From Thereva unica (Eukaryota > Arthropoda > Insecta > Diptera > Therevidae), in the NCBI GenBank assembly GCA_949987705.1, contig OX465281.1, positions 99,728,326-99,792,325 on the forward strand: a stretch of DNA of 64,000 nucleotides, in the 5' to 3' direction. This document shows, one piece after another, positions 45,040 through 56,949 of this stretch. The notes under the pieces are model-generated. The model was not told the DNA's origin and made no database searches. It worked only from the letters and a program-made list of their open reading frames with translations. A program made the translations under genes and the position numbers. Each line of letters begins with the position of its first letter. Position 1 is the stretch's first letter.

Positions 45040-47664
45040 GATCATGGAATGTGAGAACACTGCTTGCTGAGGGACTGCTGGATGAAGTCCTCAACGAGAT
45101 GAACCGATATAAAATCAAGATCATGGGACTTAGCGAGACCAGATGGCCCGATGAGGGTGAACATATCCGCCTAAACGGTGAGTCCTTCTTTATATTCTGG
45201 TAGAAACGAAACCGAAAGCCGTAGGAGTGGCGTTGGTGTAATACTCACCAAAGAAGCCATGCCCAGTCTCATTAGCTGGTCACCAGTTTCTGAGAGGATT
45301 ATTACCGTGCGCCTGCGTACCAGACTAAGAAGCACTACGGTGGTCCAATGCTATGCAAGGACGAGTTCTATATGCGACTGAATGAGGTTTTCGCTCTATT
45401 CCAAGGGGAGACATTATTTTATTAATGGGTGACTTAAACGCACAGATCGGCCGTGAACAAACAATTGGAAATCATGGCCTAAGCCAAGTTACCAAAAACA
45501 ATGGTGAGCTTTTCGTTGACTTTTGTAGTCCCCAGCAACTCATGGTAAGTGTAATTACTTTTGTCACAAGAAGACACACAAAGAGACCTGGGTATCGCCC
45601 GATGGTAGAACGATAAATGAGATAGATCACGTGGCCGTCAGTCGCAGATGGAGAACTATTCTTGAGGATTTCATGAGTTTCAGGGGAGTAGATACTGGCA
45701 GCGACCACCATTTGGTTGTAGCAACTATTCGCCTTAAAATCGCCGCAATCAGAAACGTGCAGCATGATGCTAGGACCCGTAGACGGTTTAACGTAGACCT
45801 TCTGCGGGAGAGCGTTAAAAAGCAAGAATTTCCTGGAAAGCTGCAAGAATTATTAAACCAGTTTCTGACGACAAACAAAAATAACGTAAACTCCACAAGC
45901 GACCCGGAAAGACGTCACCAACTAGAACGGGAATACTCCCAATTAAATAGAGAGGCAAAGAGAAGTGTCCGTCGTGATAAAAGGCAGCAGATAAATGAGC
46001 GCACAGAAAAAGTAGAAAAGGCGGCAAACGCAGGAAACAGTAAGGTGCTGTACCAAATCACTAAACAGCTCTCGAGAAAGCACTCTACTAAAAAGCATGC
46101 CGTTGAGAGTACGGATGGAAGGCTGCTGTGCAGCGACGAGGAGCAGCTCCAAAGATGGAGAGATTACTTCTTCGCCGCCCTGAATGGTTCACTTACACAG
46201 GAACCTCAGGAAAACAGCATCGATACACAGCCAATAAGAATCGCCACTCGGGCCCCATCCAAAACGGAAAGAGTAACCGCAATTCATGCGATGGCCAATG
46301 GTAAAGCAGCTGAAAACGATGGCATCCCGGCAGAATTGTTGAAAGCCGACTCAAGTCTCATAGCAGATGCGCTTCGGTTAATCCTGGAAATAGCATGGAA
46401 CACCTGTACCTTTTCGGAGTATTGAACGGAAGGTATCATAGTCAAAATACCAAAAAAGGGGGACCTAACAAAATGCGACAACTGGAGAGGCATCTGTTTA
46501 TTATCTACTGTGGGCAAAATTTTGTTCCATATATTACTACTATCTAGGATAAGTGAGGCAGTAGACCGAACGTTTAGGAGGCAGCAGGCCGGATTCAGGA
46601 AGGGCCGCTCCTGTATTGATCATATTAACACCTTGAGAATAATAGTGGAGCAGTCTACTGAATTCCGATCCCCCTTTACTAGACTATGAGAAAGCGTTCG
46701 ACTCGGTTAATAGGAGCTTCATTTGGCAGGCACTACGGCGACGTGGACTGCTTGATAAAATAACAGAATTGATAAAAGCCCTATATAGCAATTCTAAATG
46801 CAGAGTTCTCCATAATGGAAAATTATCCGACAGCTTTGAGGAGATCTTAGAAGTACGACAAGGGTGCCTACTTTCGCCATCACTATTTCTAATAGTAATA
46901 AATGACATTCTTGTCGGCGCTCTAGAACAGGCGGCATACAATGGGGTTTGCTTGGCCGTCTTAAGGATCTCGACTACGCCGACGATATCTGTTTGCTGGC
47001 CCACAGACACCATGACCTCTAAAACAGGCTACAGAAAGTAATCCAGTGACGACTAAAACTAAAGAAATGCGGATAAATGCAAATACCATTGAATGGACAG
47101 CGCTAAATAACTGTGCCGTGGAACTGGTAGATAAATTCTGCTACCTCGGTAGCATTATTACCGAAAATAGTCAGGCAGAAGAAGACCTCAGTTCCAGAAC
47201 AAATAAAGCACGAGGCGCATATGCATGCTTGTCCACACATGGAGATCAACGGAGATCTCCACTAACACCAAATTGCGGCTGTTCAACTCCAACGTTAAGG
47301 CAATACTTTTGTACGGTTGCGAAACATGGAAAGTCACCCAATTTATCACAAAGAACTATGGTGCCGTGGCGGCCAAGAAAGGATGGACGACCAAATCAGG
47401 CGACGAAAATGGAATTGGGTTGGCCACACCTTGCGACGCGAAAACGAAAATCTAGCCAAACAGGCCCTTGACTGGAATCCACAAGGATCCCGTCGAGTAG
47501 GAAGACCTAGAACAACGTGGAGGAGAACCCTATTAGCAGAAGCCGCAACAACTGGGAGATCCTGGTCAGAGCTGAGAGCTGTCACGCAAAACAGAGTCCG
47601 CTGGAAGGCAACTATTTCCGCCCTATGTCCCATGAGGGATTAAAAGAGCTTAAAGAAGAAGAAG
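45040..47664 (+). mobile_element. RTE-type non-LTR retrotransposon, inactive
   Basis: The element is flanked by a perfect 15-bp target duplication, AATTGTCAAATAAAA (45025-45039 and 47665-47679). It starts within the endonuclease (SWNVRTLLAEG, KIMGLSETRW, MGDLNAQIGRE, GSDHHLVVATI), so it is 5'-truncated. The long 45631-46425 frame carries the linker and HAMANGKAAENDGIPAELLK. The RT continues across frame breaks: WRGICLLSTVGK, QQAGFRKGRSCIDHI, a damaged YEKAFDSV block, EVRQGCLLSPSLFLIVIND, and DYADDICLLAH after a frameshift. The C-terminus (QIRRRKWNWVGHTLRREN ... RVGRPRTTWRRTLLAEA) is the RTE-typical end, with a stop at 47641 and a short AAG/GAA-rich tail. At least four frame breaks or stops make it dead. 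Confidence 0.92.
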
Positions 47665-47679
47665 AATTGTCAAATAAAA

Positions 47680-48129
47680 TGTTTTTCAAGTTTTAAATTA
47701 CCCGTGCAACTCCAACATCAAGACAAATCGTGATTCGATAACAACTTGAAAATTACGCACACGAACTGACTGACTTGCAATCCCAATTGCAAACTGGTTT
47801 CACAATAATCACACGCACAACCAGTTTGCAACCAAAATGAAACCTTTGTTCACACACGAGCGCAAACTGATTTTTGATCAATCGGTGTTCTCTGGCCACA
47901 CATTTTTAGTCACGAAGATTTTCTTGATTAAACTTTGTTTGATAGCAACAAATGCAACCATGCAACTTAAATCGCTTGCGACTGGCAAGAACAATTTCAA
48001 ATCGGTCTCATTTCTGATTTTTATTATTAAATTGTGTTTTTTTTATAAATAAGTTTTTGTGTGGATAATTAAAAAGTGTATTCCTTACATCCGTCAAGCC
48101 GTAAAGACGTTACAGTATCAATCACTTTG
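47680..48129. other. Small foldback, no gene
   Basis: TTGCAAACTGGTTTCAC near 47787 and ACCAGTTTGCAA near 47820 form an inverted pair. The rest is AT-rich. Confidence 0.4.
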
Positions 48130-48345
48130 AGGCCTCGGTAGCCTACGGAGTAGGGTGTCTGGCTACCATCCCAGAGGTCCCAGGTTAGACTCTCGGCAGT
48201 CTCACGGTCCTTCGCCTTTTCCACTTTCCCACCCACATAATTTTTCTTCTTTCTACCTCCCTCTTTACATTGCTGATTCCTCCTGTCATAACCTTCGCAT
48301 GTCATCCGTTGGTTCAAACTCTTAACCTCCTTCTTCGGGATTGTA
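48130..48345 (+). mobile_element. tRNA-derived SINE, copy 2
   Basis: AGGCCTCGGTAGCCTACGGA, CATCCCAGAGGTCCCAGGTT, then CACGGTCCTTCGCCTTTTCC, CACTTTCCCACCCACATAAT and TCTTTCTACCTCCCTCTT follow the order of the minus-strand copy at 19130-19437. The B box is damaged (GGTTAGACTCT), so this copy is probably silent. Confidence 0.8.
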
Positions 48346-48914
48346 AAAAAATTTTAATTTGTTCGATCTCTGGAATATTTAACAAATAAAAAAGTTATAT
48401 TTAAATGATCTTTATTTAATCAAAACTATTCAATGCAACTTTATAAGACAAAAGTTATAAAATTGAGTTGAGGAAACGCGGACGCGACCGGGAAATATGT
48501 ACCAACTTTAAGAACTCGATTAGAACTGAAGTTTACTTTTAATTCATTATTACGATCAACCCTTGAGTGCATTAATAAATCAATCAGTTCACACGTTTAG
48601 CAAGTTCACACGTTCGTGCACCTACAGTTCCTAGAACAGAGGATGTCAACGAGACCGCTTGCAAAATTACCTTCGAAATCCTGTGAACCGATATCGCGAC
48701 ATTATGGCGAAATTCAAATGGCAAAATTCAAGGGTTGTCTCAAAGCTATAATGTATCATGGGAATTATAACACCCTTTTCGCAGGAGGAGTAACCATAAC
48801 ACCCCCACCGTTAGTTTGAGACTCCGACCAAACTATATTTATGTTAATGTTCTCTCCGTTTTACTTTCTCTTTTTTACATCTTTTTAGAATAATCTATAT
48901 AATATATAAAAAAT
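48346..48914. other. No recognisable gene
   Basis: One 67-codon frame at 48616 (MHLQFLEQRMSTRPLAKLPS...) has no motif I know. Nothing else seen. Confidence 0.3.
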
Positions 48915-49052
48915 AGCAGAAGCCGCAACAACTGGGAGATCCTGGACGGAGCTGAGAGCTGTCGCGCAAAACAGAGTCCGCTGGAGAACAACTATTTCCG
49001 CCCTATGTCCCATGAGGGATTAAAGGAGCGCAATGATGAAATGATGATGAAA
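48915..49052 (+). pseudogene. RTE 3'-end fragment
   Basis: CAGAAGCCGCAACAACTGGG through CCCATGAGGGATTAAA matches 47536-47644 of the RTE element. It is followed by a GATGATGAAAT-type short repeat tail, the usual RTE 3' end. It is a severely 5'-truncated insertion. Confidence 0.85.
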
Positions 49053-49299
49053 TATTTCAAACTCGATACATTCATTTCCGCTTAAATGCAATTAAAAAAT
49101 GCAAAAGTGCTGCGCCAGCGATTCGTGTTATTGCCAAGCGTGTGGGACCATGGCAGACTCGAAGCAGAGCCAAGATTCTTGGCTCACTTCTCGTCGTGCT
49201 GTCGGGCCAAAGTATTGTAAAATCCGCTCTTTAAATAATAACAAATAAATAGTAAAGTGAAGAAGAGTAGTGTGTTTTATTCCTTTTTAGTGAATATAG

Positions 49300-49620
49300 G
49301 GAGGGCTCTACAACCCATGTCGAGAGGGTTGTGAAGAAAGTGTTAATCCGCCCTCTTGAGACGGCCGCCATGGATCAAACGGTATATTGAGTGTACTGTA
49401 TTGTTTATTGTATTCTACTTATCATACCTTTTCATTTGATACCCATGGCGAGGGGGTTGCGAAGAAAGTGATGATCCGCTCCCTTGAGACGGCTGACATT
49501 GGTTCTAATGGTATATTGAATGTACTTTATTGTTTATTATATTCTACCTACCATACCCTTTCATTTGATACCCATGTCGAGGGGGTTGTGAAGAAAGTGG
49601 TAATCCGCCCTCTTCCCAAG
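49300..49620. repeat. Minisatellite, ~129-bp unit, 2.5 copies
   Basis: CCATGTCGAGAGGGTTGTGA at about 49316 recurs in variant form near 49444 and 49573, each followed by AGAAAGTG and a TCCGC(C/T)C motif, with TTTCATTTGATACCCATG before the later two. The frames open through it come from the repeat and I do not treat them as genes. Confidence 0.8.
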
Positions 49621-50014
49621 GAACATTGCTAAGAATTCAAGTGCTGAAAATTTTGAGTTTTCTTATAGAACTCCTATTTTAGTCTTGATCGGCATTTAAA
49701 TTTCTTTTAAAGGTTTTTTAGTTTATAATCCAATATAATATTCCTATATGAGTAGTGGGGAAAATGAGGATGGGAAAGCAATACTTGGGTATTATTTTCT
49801 TATATCAAGGCTTATATAGAAAATGAATCTTATATCGATTCTTATATAAGAAAACCAAAAACAACTATTCTTAGTAAGAATTTATTTCCTTCATCAACAC
49901 TTACATATGTATATAGGCGATCAGTTTTAAACAAACTTTCATATAGGATCATAGAGAGCATCTGGAACTTTTATTCCTGTACAAAAACCGTTATTAGATA
50001 ATAAAGTGTCAGTC
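49621..50014. other. AT-rich flank
   Basis: TTATATAAGA-type repeats near 49798-49850; no gene. Confidence 0.4.
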
Positions 50015-51611
50015 ATGTCAGAGGACGTAAGTATTATCACCCCCTGAAAAAATACAATAAATAATCTTCCAACACATTTACAGAGTGGAAAAAAGAGCCA
50101 CATTCCTATAATGAGTGTAGCAGATAAGTGGAAAAAAGTGAAAAAGTCAGGAACATATTATAGGAATGTGAAAAAAAATATCCTAAAAATAACGTCAACA
50201 CCGATGACTCTCAATATATCACCTACAATTATGCCATCAATTTGTAGACAATCAATATTAATACCATAAAAAATTGATACCAACATTGCATCGTGTTCAG
50301 TTTTAACCACTGATACCCCGCCAGGTAATATATGACTATTAGTTGTCCAGCACTATAATTATGTAATCTGTTTAACAGAATAATATCTACTTAATTTTAT
50401 AATATATGTACTAATTTAATAAATTTTAGACGTCGACTTAGAAGAACCACCAGCTATGGTGAAAGACGCACAAACATTATTATTTAATGTTGATCAAGAA
50501 TATTATGACGATTATTATTCTGACGACGAAGAGGGTACAAAAATCATTGATGATATGATGAAAAAAGACACATTTCGAATCGATTTGAAGTTGTGGGCTC
50601 TGCAAAATAACACGCCACAAAAAGCTTTAAAGGAATTATTCAAAATTTGCAACAGTCATACTCCAGACTTACTACCCGTTAATCCTAGAACTTTACTGCA
50701 AACACCATTAACTAGAACAAAGGCCGGGAATATTATTCAAATAGGATCATCGCCATCAGATGGGGAATATTGGCATCAAGACCTTGGCTTTTGTTTAAAA
50801 CAATGTTTTCAGAACATTAAGCAACCAATACAGATTTCCATAAACATAAACATAGACGGTCTACCAATTTTTAAAAATTCTAATGAGCAACTATGGCCTA
50901 TATTGTTTAATATTCATGAATTTCCAGAACTGTCCCCAATGGTCAATGGAATATACAGTGGGAATAAAAAGCCTAAAGATCTCTCGGCGTTTATAACACC
51001 TTTTGCAAGGGAAACAAAACAAATTTTGGAACAAGGAAATATGATAAATGATAAATATCATATTACAGTAAAAATTCGTTGTTTCATTTGCGATTCACCT
51101 GCTAGAGTATTTATTAATGGTAAAAATATATGTAATTCACATGTCGTATTCTAGCTGCCTTTAACTTTTCGACATGGGTCGCTTATTATAATGGTCAGAA
51201 CCAGAACGGATGTCAGAAGTGCGTATGTTTCGAATTACAACATTTTTCCAAGAACATGCTGTCCTAAGAGAACTGACGAAGAATTTCGAAGCAGAGTGGA
51301 TGAGTTGCACCATAGATGTTAATCAACCATTAGAAATGTTTCCTGGGAATATGATAGATGATTTTATAGTCGCGGAACCCACATTTAATGGAATTAGGCA
51401 TAATGAAAAGACTGCTAAAAAAATTTCTATCCCTATAACCAACTTAGGGATAGAAATTTTTCTACCTATAGAACAAAGTGATCATCACGTGATACAAAAT
51501 ATATTTCTGAATGGTTACTAAAATGTAAATTGCCTTCCGAAATACATCGTGCCGTCAGGGGTCTAGAAAGTCTTGCACATTGGAAAGCCTTAGAATATCG
51601 GTCATTTTAGC
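50015..51611 (+). pseudogene. Spliced transposon-derived gene, broken
   Basis: Three exons join in phase. Exon 1 is 50015-50026 (MSED|GTAAGT). Exon 2 is 50084-50324 (acceptor TTTACAG; SGKKSHIPIMSVADKWKKVK..., donor CCAG|GTAATA). Exon 3 starts at 50430 (TTTTAG|AC; DVDLEEPPAMVKDAQTLLF). Exon 3 carries LKLWALQNNTPQKALKELFK, LPVNPRTLLQTP, INIDGLPIFKNSNEQLWPI and IRCFICDSPARVFI, the motif series of a large insect family annotated as transposase-domain proteins. A TAA at 50267 interrupts exon 2, and exon 3 ends early at 51152. Shifted frames then retain WLLKCKLPSEIHRAVRGLES and WKALEYRSF, the family's later motif, before homology stops near 51611. It is inactive but its intron structure is well preserved. 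Confidence 0.72.
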
Positions 51612-52552
51612 TTTTTCAAAAAAAAAAAAAAAACAAAAAAAACCTTATACAGAGGCTCTGTCCGTCTGTGACCTTCTTTCATCTCTGAAAGTACTGCCGC
51701 TACAGACTTGGGCTATATCTCAAAATGTAGCTCTTGGTCAAAAGACCAAAAACTGAGAAAATGGTCTGGAAATTTCAACCAGAAGTATATTTAAACAACA
51801 AAAAAGAGATTTCTAATAAAGTCCATATATCAGTAGCCTAGAGTTAAGGCGCTGGAGTCATATCCCAGGGGAACCAAGTTCAATCCCCGACCGCAAAATG
51901 TGAAATACAATTTTTTTTTAGTTCGGTGTAACATGTTTTGATTATATTTCTCACTAAATTATATTATTTAATAATGATACTCAGGAGAACATAAACATTT
52001 ATTTAATTAAAAGTGCAAAAAAATCATTTTCTTGAGTTTTTATGGCTCTTCGGCGGCTTTATAAATCATTAAGAAATTTCGCGGAAATAATATAAAGTAT
52101 TTATTTGTTTATATGCATATTTTATATGCTGTTCATTTTATTATAGTTTATAGTCATGTAGGTGGTGCTGTAGAAAAAAACCAAAATTCAATTTTATCGA
52201 ACTGAACTTCGCTGTGGATTTGTCACAAAAAAAGATGTATGATTTAAACGAAACATTTGGTAGGTTTAAAACGAAAAGTAGATATCTAATTTTTACCAGG
52301 GCATGTAAACTGATTACTGAAATGAATGAAAATTTATAAATTTAATTGCACGAACAATGTATTTAAGACCGTCCTTATAGTCTATCAATATAAACAAGTG
52401 ATTTTTCTCAGAATTTTTAATATTTTACAAAAATTTTACAAGCGATTTGCTCCAAATCTAAAAATTTCTGCAGCCCTTTGTTTAAAAGCATATTTTTAAG
52501 TTTTTATTAACTAAATTTGTATGTATCTCTTCAGAATAACAAAACAAAAGTG
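51612..52552. other. AT-rich DNA with a tRNA-like SINE head
   Basis: No protein gene. At about 51835-51897, GTAGCCTAGAGTTAAGGCGC, an anticodon-like arm (CTGGA GTCATAT CCCAG) and AGTTCAATCCC imitate a tRNA with A and B boxes; the acceptor stem is absent, so I take it as a SINE head. Confidence 0.5.
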
Positions 52553-54719
52553 GGATGTTGTGCCTAGAGACTAGCCACTAATTACGCTTTTTCTTGGTAT
52601 TCTTTCTATTGAATAACCCTTCAGACTGGATGACAATATATTAAGTGGAGACTGTGAAGATTCGCGAAAACATTCAAACAAATAACTTGAAAAACTAACG
52701 CATCTTTCATGGAGATGCTGCTGAAAGAATTATACAATAATTACCCGCCAAGAATTTGAAAGAATTGATATATTCTAATTGCACCCCATCTATGACAAAG
52801 AATAGTGAACACCATATATGGCAATATTACCTTACTCTTCGTTTTACCTATGATTATCAATTTCCATAAAATATACAAAATACATTTCATAAATAATAGA
52901 AAATCTGTTGTCATATTTCAGTTGTTTAGTTTCTTCGAAACTTTATACATATCTTGCATTGGAATGTAGCTTTTTACGTAAGCATGAATAAATATGTTTA
53001 TTGCCACATTCCTACAAGTTAGTGTTTGTAAAGGCGCTAGATCGGGGTGCGAAAGGACCAGGGTTCGATTCTTGGTGGTGTTTTCTGTTTCTCTTTTTCT
53101 TCTTTCTGAAATGATTTATTAACATATTAGTCAACCACCGAGGGTATCAGCCATGGCGCGAAGGGCTAGCGTATAGTGACGTCGTCTAGGGACTCTGTGG
53201 GGCTGCGAGTTCGATTCCGGCTCGCGGTGCTTTTTTTTCGTCATAATAATTTTTTTTAATTTCCTTCGGGATTTTGTTTCATATGAAACAAGTTTTTGAC
53301 ATGAATACGTCTTTAAATTTGCTTCCAGAACAAAAACCGATGATAACGAAATTATGGCATATAGTTTTTATTTGCAGCTCAAAAACTATTGTTTGTATTG
53401 AATAAAGAAATATACCATGACATGGGTGAAGAATCAAAGAATTTTATTGTTTAAATTTGATTTCCTTTTTTAAGCTATGATGATTATATTGTAGTGTTTG
53501 TTAAATACTTTGTTAAGTTTTAGATTACGCAAAGTCTCACAACTTATAACCTACATAAGCCTTTAGCAAAAACTTTTCAAGATTTATTATATATAGCGTT
53601 GGTAAGTGTAATACTTATGAATCTCCATGGCCAAACTAGGATACAGCATTATGACAAAATTAAATCAATGCAACGTGAAATAAAAGTTTTAGTTAAGAAC
53701 GGATTTGGCTTATTTAGCTTATTATAGATTGAGTTATAGCTCACAATTGAATATGTACCAAAGGTTTTAATTAGTCGCCGCTTTGAGATTTTACCATCAA
53801 CGCAGGCTTAGTTTATTATACTACAATAAATCATCATAGCTAAAAAAAGTACTCAAATTCATCAAGAATCGAACCCCGGTCCTTTCGCACCCCGATCTAG
53901 CGCCTTCCCATTACTCCAAACACTAACTTGTAGGAATGTGGCAATAAACATATTTATTCATGCTTACGTAAAAAGGTACATTCCAATGCGAGATATGTAT
54001 AAAGTTTCGAAGAAACTAAACAACTGAAATATGACAACAGATTTTCTATTATTTATGAAATGTATTTTGTATATTTTATGGAAATTGATAATCACAGGTA
54101 AAACGAAGAGTAAGGTAATATTGCCATAGATGGTGTTCACTATTCTTTGTCATAGATGGGGTGCAATTAAAATATATCAATTCTTTCAAATTTTTGGCGG
54201 GTAATTATTGGTGTTGGTCTCATTGCGAGGTGGGGGTACTTGTGTGCGTGCACGTGCATATATGCTATGGATAAACAGGTGCCTATTTTCAGTAGATGTT
54301 CTACATTGAAAGAAAATTGAAGTGCGTGCGTGATTTTTTCTTTAAAAATAAAAAAAAGTTACATTGAAGTGTAAATTAATAGAAAAGGAGCAGTAAGCCG
54401 AATTTTTAACAATAATACATAAGTATGTTTAAGTAAAATAATACACCTAATTCTGTTGTGCAAAGTGCATCACATTAGATTTTCCTCCAATCCAAAGAAA
54501 AATGTTTAGATTCGTTTTATATAGTGTTTACATGTGTGATGTGCTTTTTTTTCAATTTGACACATTCGAATTATTGGCCTCGATTCCCAGATCCGGCGGG
54601 TCGGAAGTGAGTGCGGATCAATCTCCACTTAATATATTGTCATCCAGTCTGAAGTGTTATTCAACAGAAAGAATACCATGAAAAAGCGTAATTAGTGGCT
54701 AGTCTCTAGGCACAACACC
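52553..54719. mobile_element. Foldback element with tRNA-like sequence in its arms
   Basis: The left arm (52553-53074) begins GATGTTGTGCCTAGAGACTA; the right arm (53873-54719) ends with the inverse, TAGTCTCTAGGCACAACA. The inner parts are also mirrored: GGCAATAAACATATTTATTC, ACAACAGATTTTCTATTATT, and a tRNA-like segment GAAAGGACCAGGGTTCGATTCTTG at the inner edge. The right arm carries ~400 extra bases (about 54210-54610). The ~800-bp centre holds another tRNA-like piece at 53157-53232 (AGTTCGATTCCGGCTCGC). No ORF. The class is unclear. Confidence 0.72.
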
Positions 54720-54729
54720 CAAGTAACAA

Positions 54730-55096
54730 AATTCGTCTCATAAGACTCTACTAGTGTCTTATGAGAGGATATTCGACTTTTTTAAGAGAGTATCACTCTC
54801 ATAACTTACTCTTATAGAACACTACAAGTGCTTTATGAGTGCGTTGTGAGAATTAAATGGCACAATTATGAGAGTTATTTTTGTCTTATAAAAATACCTT
54901 AGCTCTCTTTGCAAGGGTAACTATAAGGGCGCTGTAAGAGCTATACTCTCCTTAACAGAACTGTTAGAAAGGGAGCAATATATGGAAAGGCGATGTTGTT
55001 TAGAATAAAATAATTTTTATGAGAGTTATTTGCTCTAAATAACTGTCATAAAAATCTATTCGAAAAATATAACACTTAAGAATTTAATATTTTTTA
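54730..55096. repeat. Cluster of short hairpins
   Basis: TCTCATAAGAC (54736-54746) pairs perfectly with GTCTTATGAGA (54756-54766). Further CTCATAA/TTATGAG motifs follow to about 55040. Probably a small MITE abutting the LTR element. Confidence 0.6.
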
Positions 55097-55130
55097 TGTA
55101 ATAGCATAATGGCGCGACCATTGCACGGAT

Positions 55131-55199
55131 GCCCGGCTAGCTCTCTAGAACATGAGACTCTTATTCTCAGGTCGTGAGTCGAGACCCACATTGGCGCCA
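55131..55199 (+). ncRNA. tRNA-Lys(CUU)-like copy in the 5' LTR, with CCA
   Basis: The segment follows animal tRNA-Lys(CUU) arm by arm: acceptor GCCCGGC, TA, D stem GCTC with a shortened loop, anticodon arm TGAGA-CTCTTAT-TCTCA with anticodon CTT at 55160-55162, variable GGTC, T arm GTGAG-TCGAGA-CCCAC, acceptor ATTGGC, then G and CCA. Eukaryotic tRNA genes do not encode CCA, so a mature tRNA is the likely source. The damaged D loop and B box make a functional tRNA unlikely. Confidence 0.78.
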
Positions 55200-55644
55200 A
55201 AGATATTAGACCTATGGCCTAAAAACCGTCCGTTTTTTTCGGCTCCTCACTGCCTCGCGAGTCGGCCTTGTGGACCCGAGGGTATGTAACGGTCGGTTGG
55301 GAAATTTATTTTAATTGGGGAATTTAGTTTGGGAATCACCCTGTAGGCAAGGGGAAATTTACTGTGAATTACTTTGGAGGAAAAGGAAATTTGAAAAAAA
55401 GAAAACAAAGAGTAGGCGAGGGAGAAAAAATAATTGAACGGGAATGAGTTTTTTTTGGGAAGGAAGAGGGAGTTCCGAAAAGATAGTGAAGTAAATAGGA
55501 CGTCTGTGTAGATAATTGGTGGCGAAAATATAAGACTTGTTTTTCCTGTAATCTTTGGTGCTGTATTGCTAAAACTATTTTGGATAAACTATACTGAATA
55601 AAGTGCAAATTCGTGGTAGTATGATAAAGATAAATATCATCCCT

Positions 55645-55908
55645 TTATGTTAAATATAAACCATCGCGACGATAATTCGTGATTAGTGAAAATACGTTGA
55701 TTTTGCTGGGAGAAGGGAGCAGAGAAAAAAGAATCGATTGATGTCCATGAGATATGAATATTTCCTCAACTAATAAGCAACGAACTTCATCGCTAATTAG
55801 TCCCATTTGAAGACAATTTGGCAACCTACCTGATGGGAGCGTAATAGGTGAGGCCCTGGAATGGAAGTTGGCTGGTGAATCCACAACGTAACATACTTGT
55901 ATTGGCAC
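55645..55908 (-). other. Antisense open frame in the LTR
   Basis: An 87-codon frame (MPIQVCYVVDSPANFHSRAS...) is retained in all three LTR copies and, in diverged form, at 63408-63665. Just upstream it reads LPTGTFIRV, against LPTGTGTFIHV in the relative. Acceptor-like CCTACAG and donor-like CATCAG|GTAGGT flank it on the minus strand. It may be chance or a hidden antisense exon. Confidence 0.25.
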
Positions 55909-56273
55909 ACGGATGAAAGTTCCTGTAGGAAGGTCGATATTGGTAATTAATATTGGTAATTATATTGGCGCACTCAAGAAGAGAAGAGAGATTAAGGTAT
56001 TTGTGCATTGTGATTTAAATTTGAGATTTTGTAAATCACCCTAATATTGGGAAAACAAGATTAGAAAGTTAGTAGTAAATTGGTGGTTTGGCCTGCTGAA
56101 CAACCCCCAGAAACAATTTTGAGCTTCATAACTAGAACGAAGTACCAAATTATTAAATTGACAGTTCATAGCTATGGACTCTAAGTGACTGGTTTTATTT
56201 AAACAGAAAATTGTTTAACTTGTGTTGTGGTTAGTCGCTATTGATTGGACAAGATTGAAAGGCTATTCAGCGC

Positions 56274-56304
56274 AATAAAAATACCTGGCGGTGCAATCTT
56301 CAGT
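56274..56304 (+). promoter_or_regulatory. Putative LTR promoter (TATA-like plus initiator)
   Basis: AATAAAAATA at 56274-56283 precedes TCAGT at 56300-56304 by about 27 bases. TCAGT is the insect initiator consensus. This would mark the start of R within the LTR. The same pair is kept in the 3' LTR. Confidence 0.5.
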
Positions 56305-56884
56305 GAGGGACGTCAGATGTGGGACTCCAGATGTGTTATGTTTTAACTATGGTACATTGTTTATTGTGTAGTCGTTTTAATTTTGGTGGTAGTAATTTTA
56401 TTACATACTTTTAATATTCGAATATTAACATTTATAGTACATTATTTGATTCATTACTAATAATAATTTTAAAGGTAAATAATACTAACGTAACTCGTAA
56501 TTATAATTGTTTGAGCATTTATTGTGTTCCTTGTTGGAAACATGTTGTTCCTTGTTGCGAACGGGAAATAAATTTGTTCTTCCCCTAAGAGTTTCTGTTG
56601 AATGAAATAACATTTGTACAAGACGAGGAGTATTGGCCAGTACTGCGCGTTTTCCTTTTTTTATCTTGAGCTTCATACATAGGTACCTGTAATAATGAAA
56701 CCTTAATTTAGTTGAGTTTGATCGGTTAAATTCATAGCTGACAAGGATAAATAATAAATGTTATGGTTGATGATTGTTCATTGTATTGTTTGTTTGGGAC
56801 AATTAAATGTTTATAAATAATAGAATGTCCATGCGTTAGATTTTTTGTTTGTGGAATGGTTGAGGGGGGATCGTTTCTTTTCAG

Positions 56885-56949
56885 GGTTTGACGCGGCTCA
56901 GGCGACGACCGGAGAACGATGGGCGAAGGTCAAAGTTGCCCCAGTACAG
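56885..56949 (+). other. Splice-flanked 65-base segment in the LTR
   Basis: TCGTTTCTTTTCAG|GG before it and CAG|GTAAGT after it are both near-perfect splice sites. It reads through without a stop (GFDAAQATTGERWAKVKVAP). It may act as a leader exon, with the donor at 56949 feeding the internal ORF. Confidence 0.5.

Noticed and set aside
49060..49310. Possible solo LTR ending before the minisatellite
   Set aside because: An AATAAATAG motif and LTR-like composition are present, but no TG/CA ends or target duplication could be placed.
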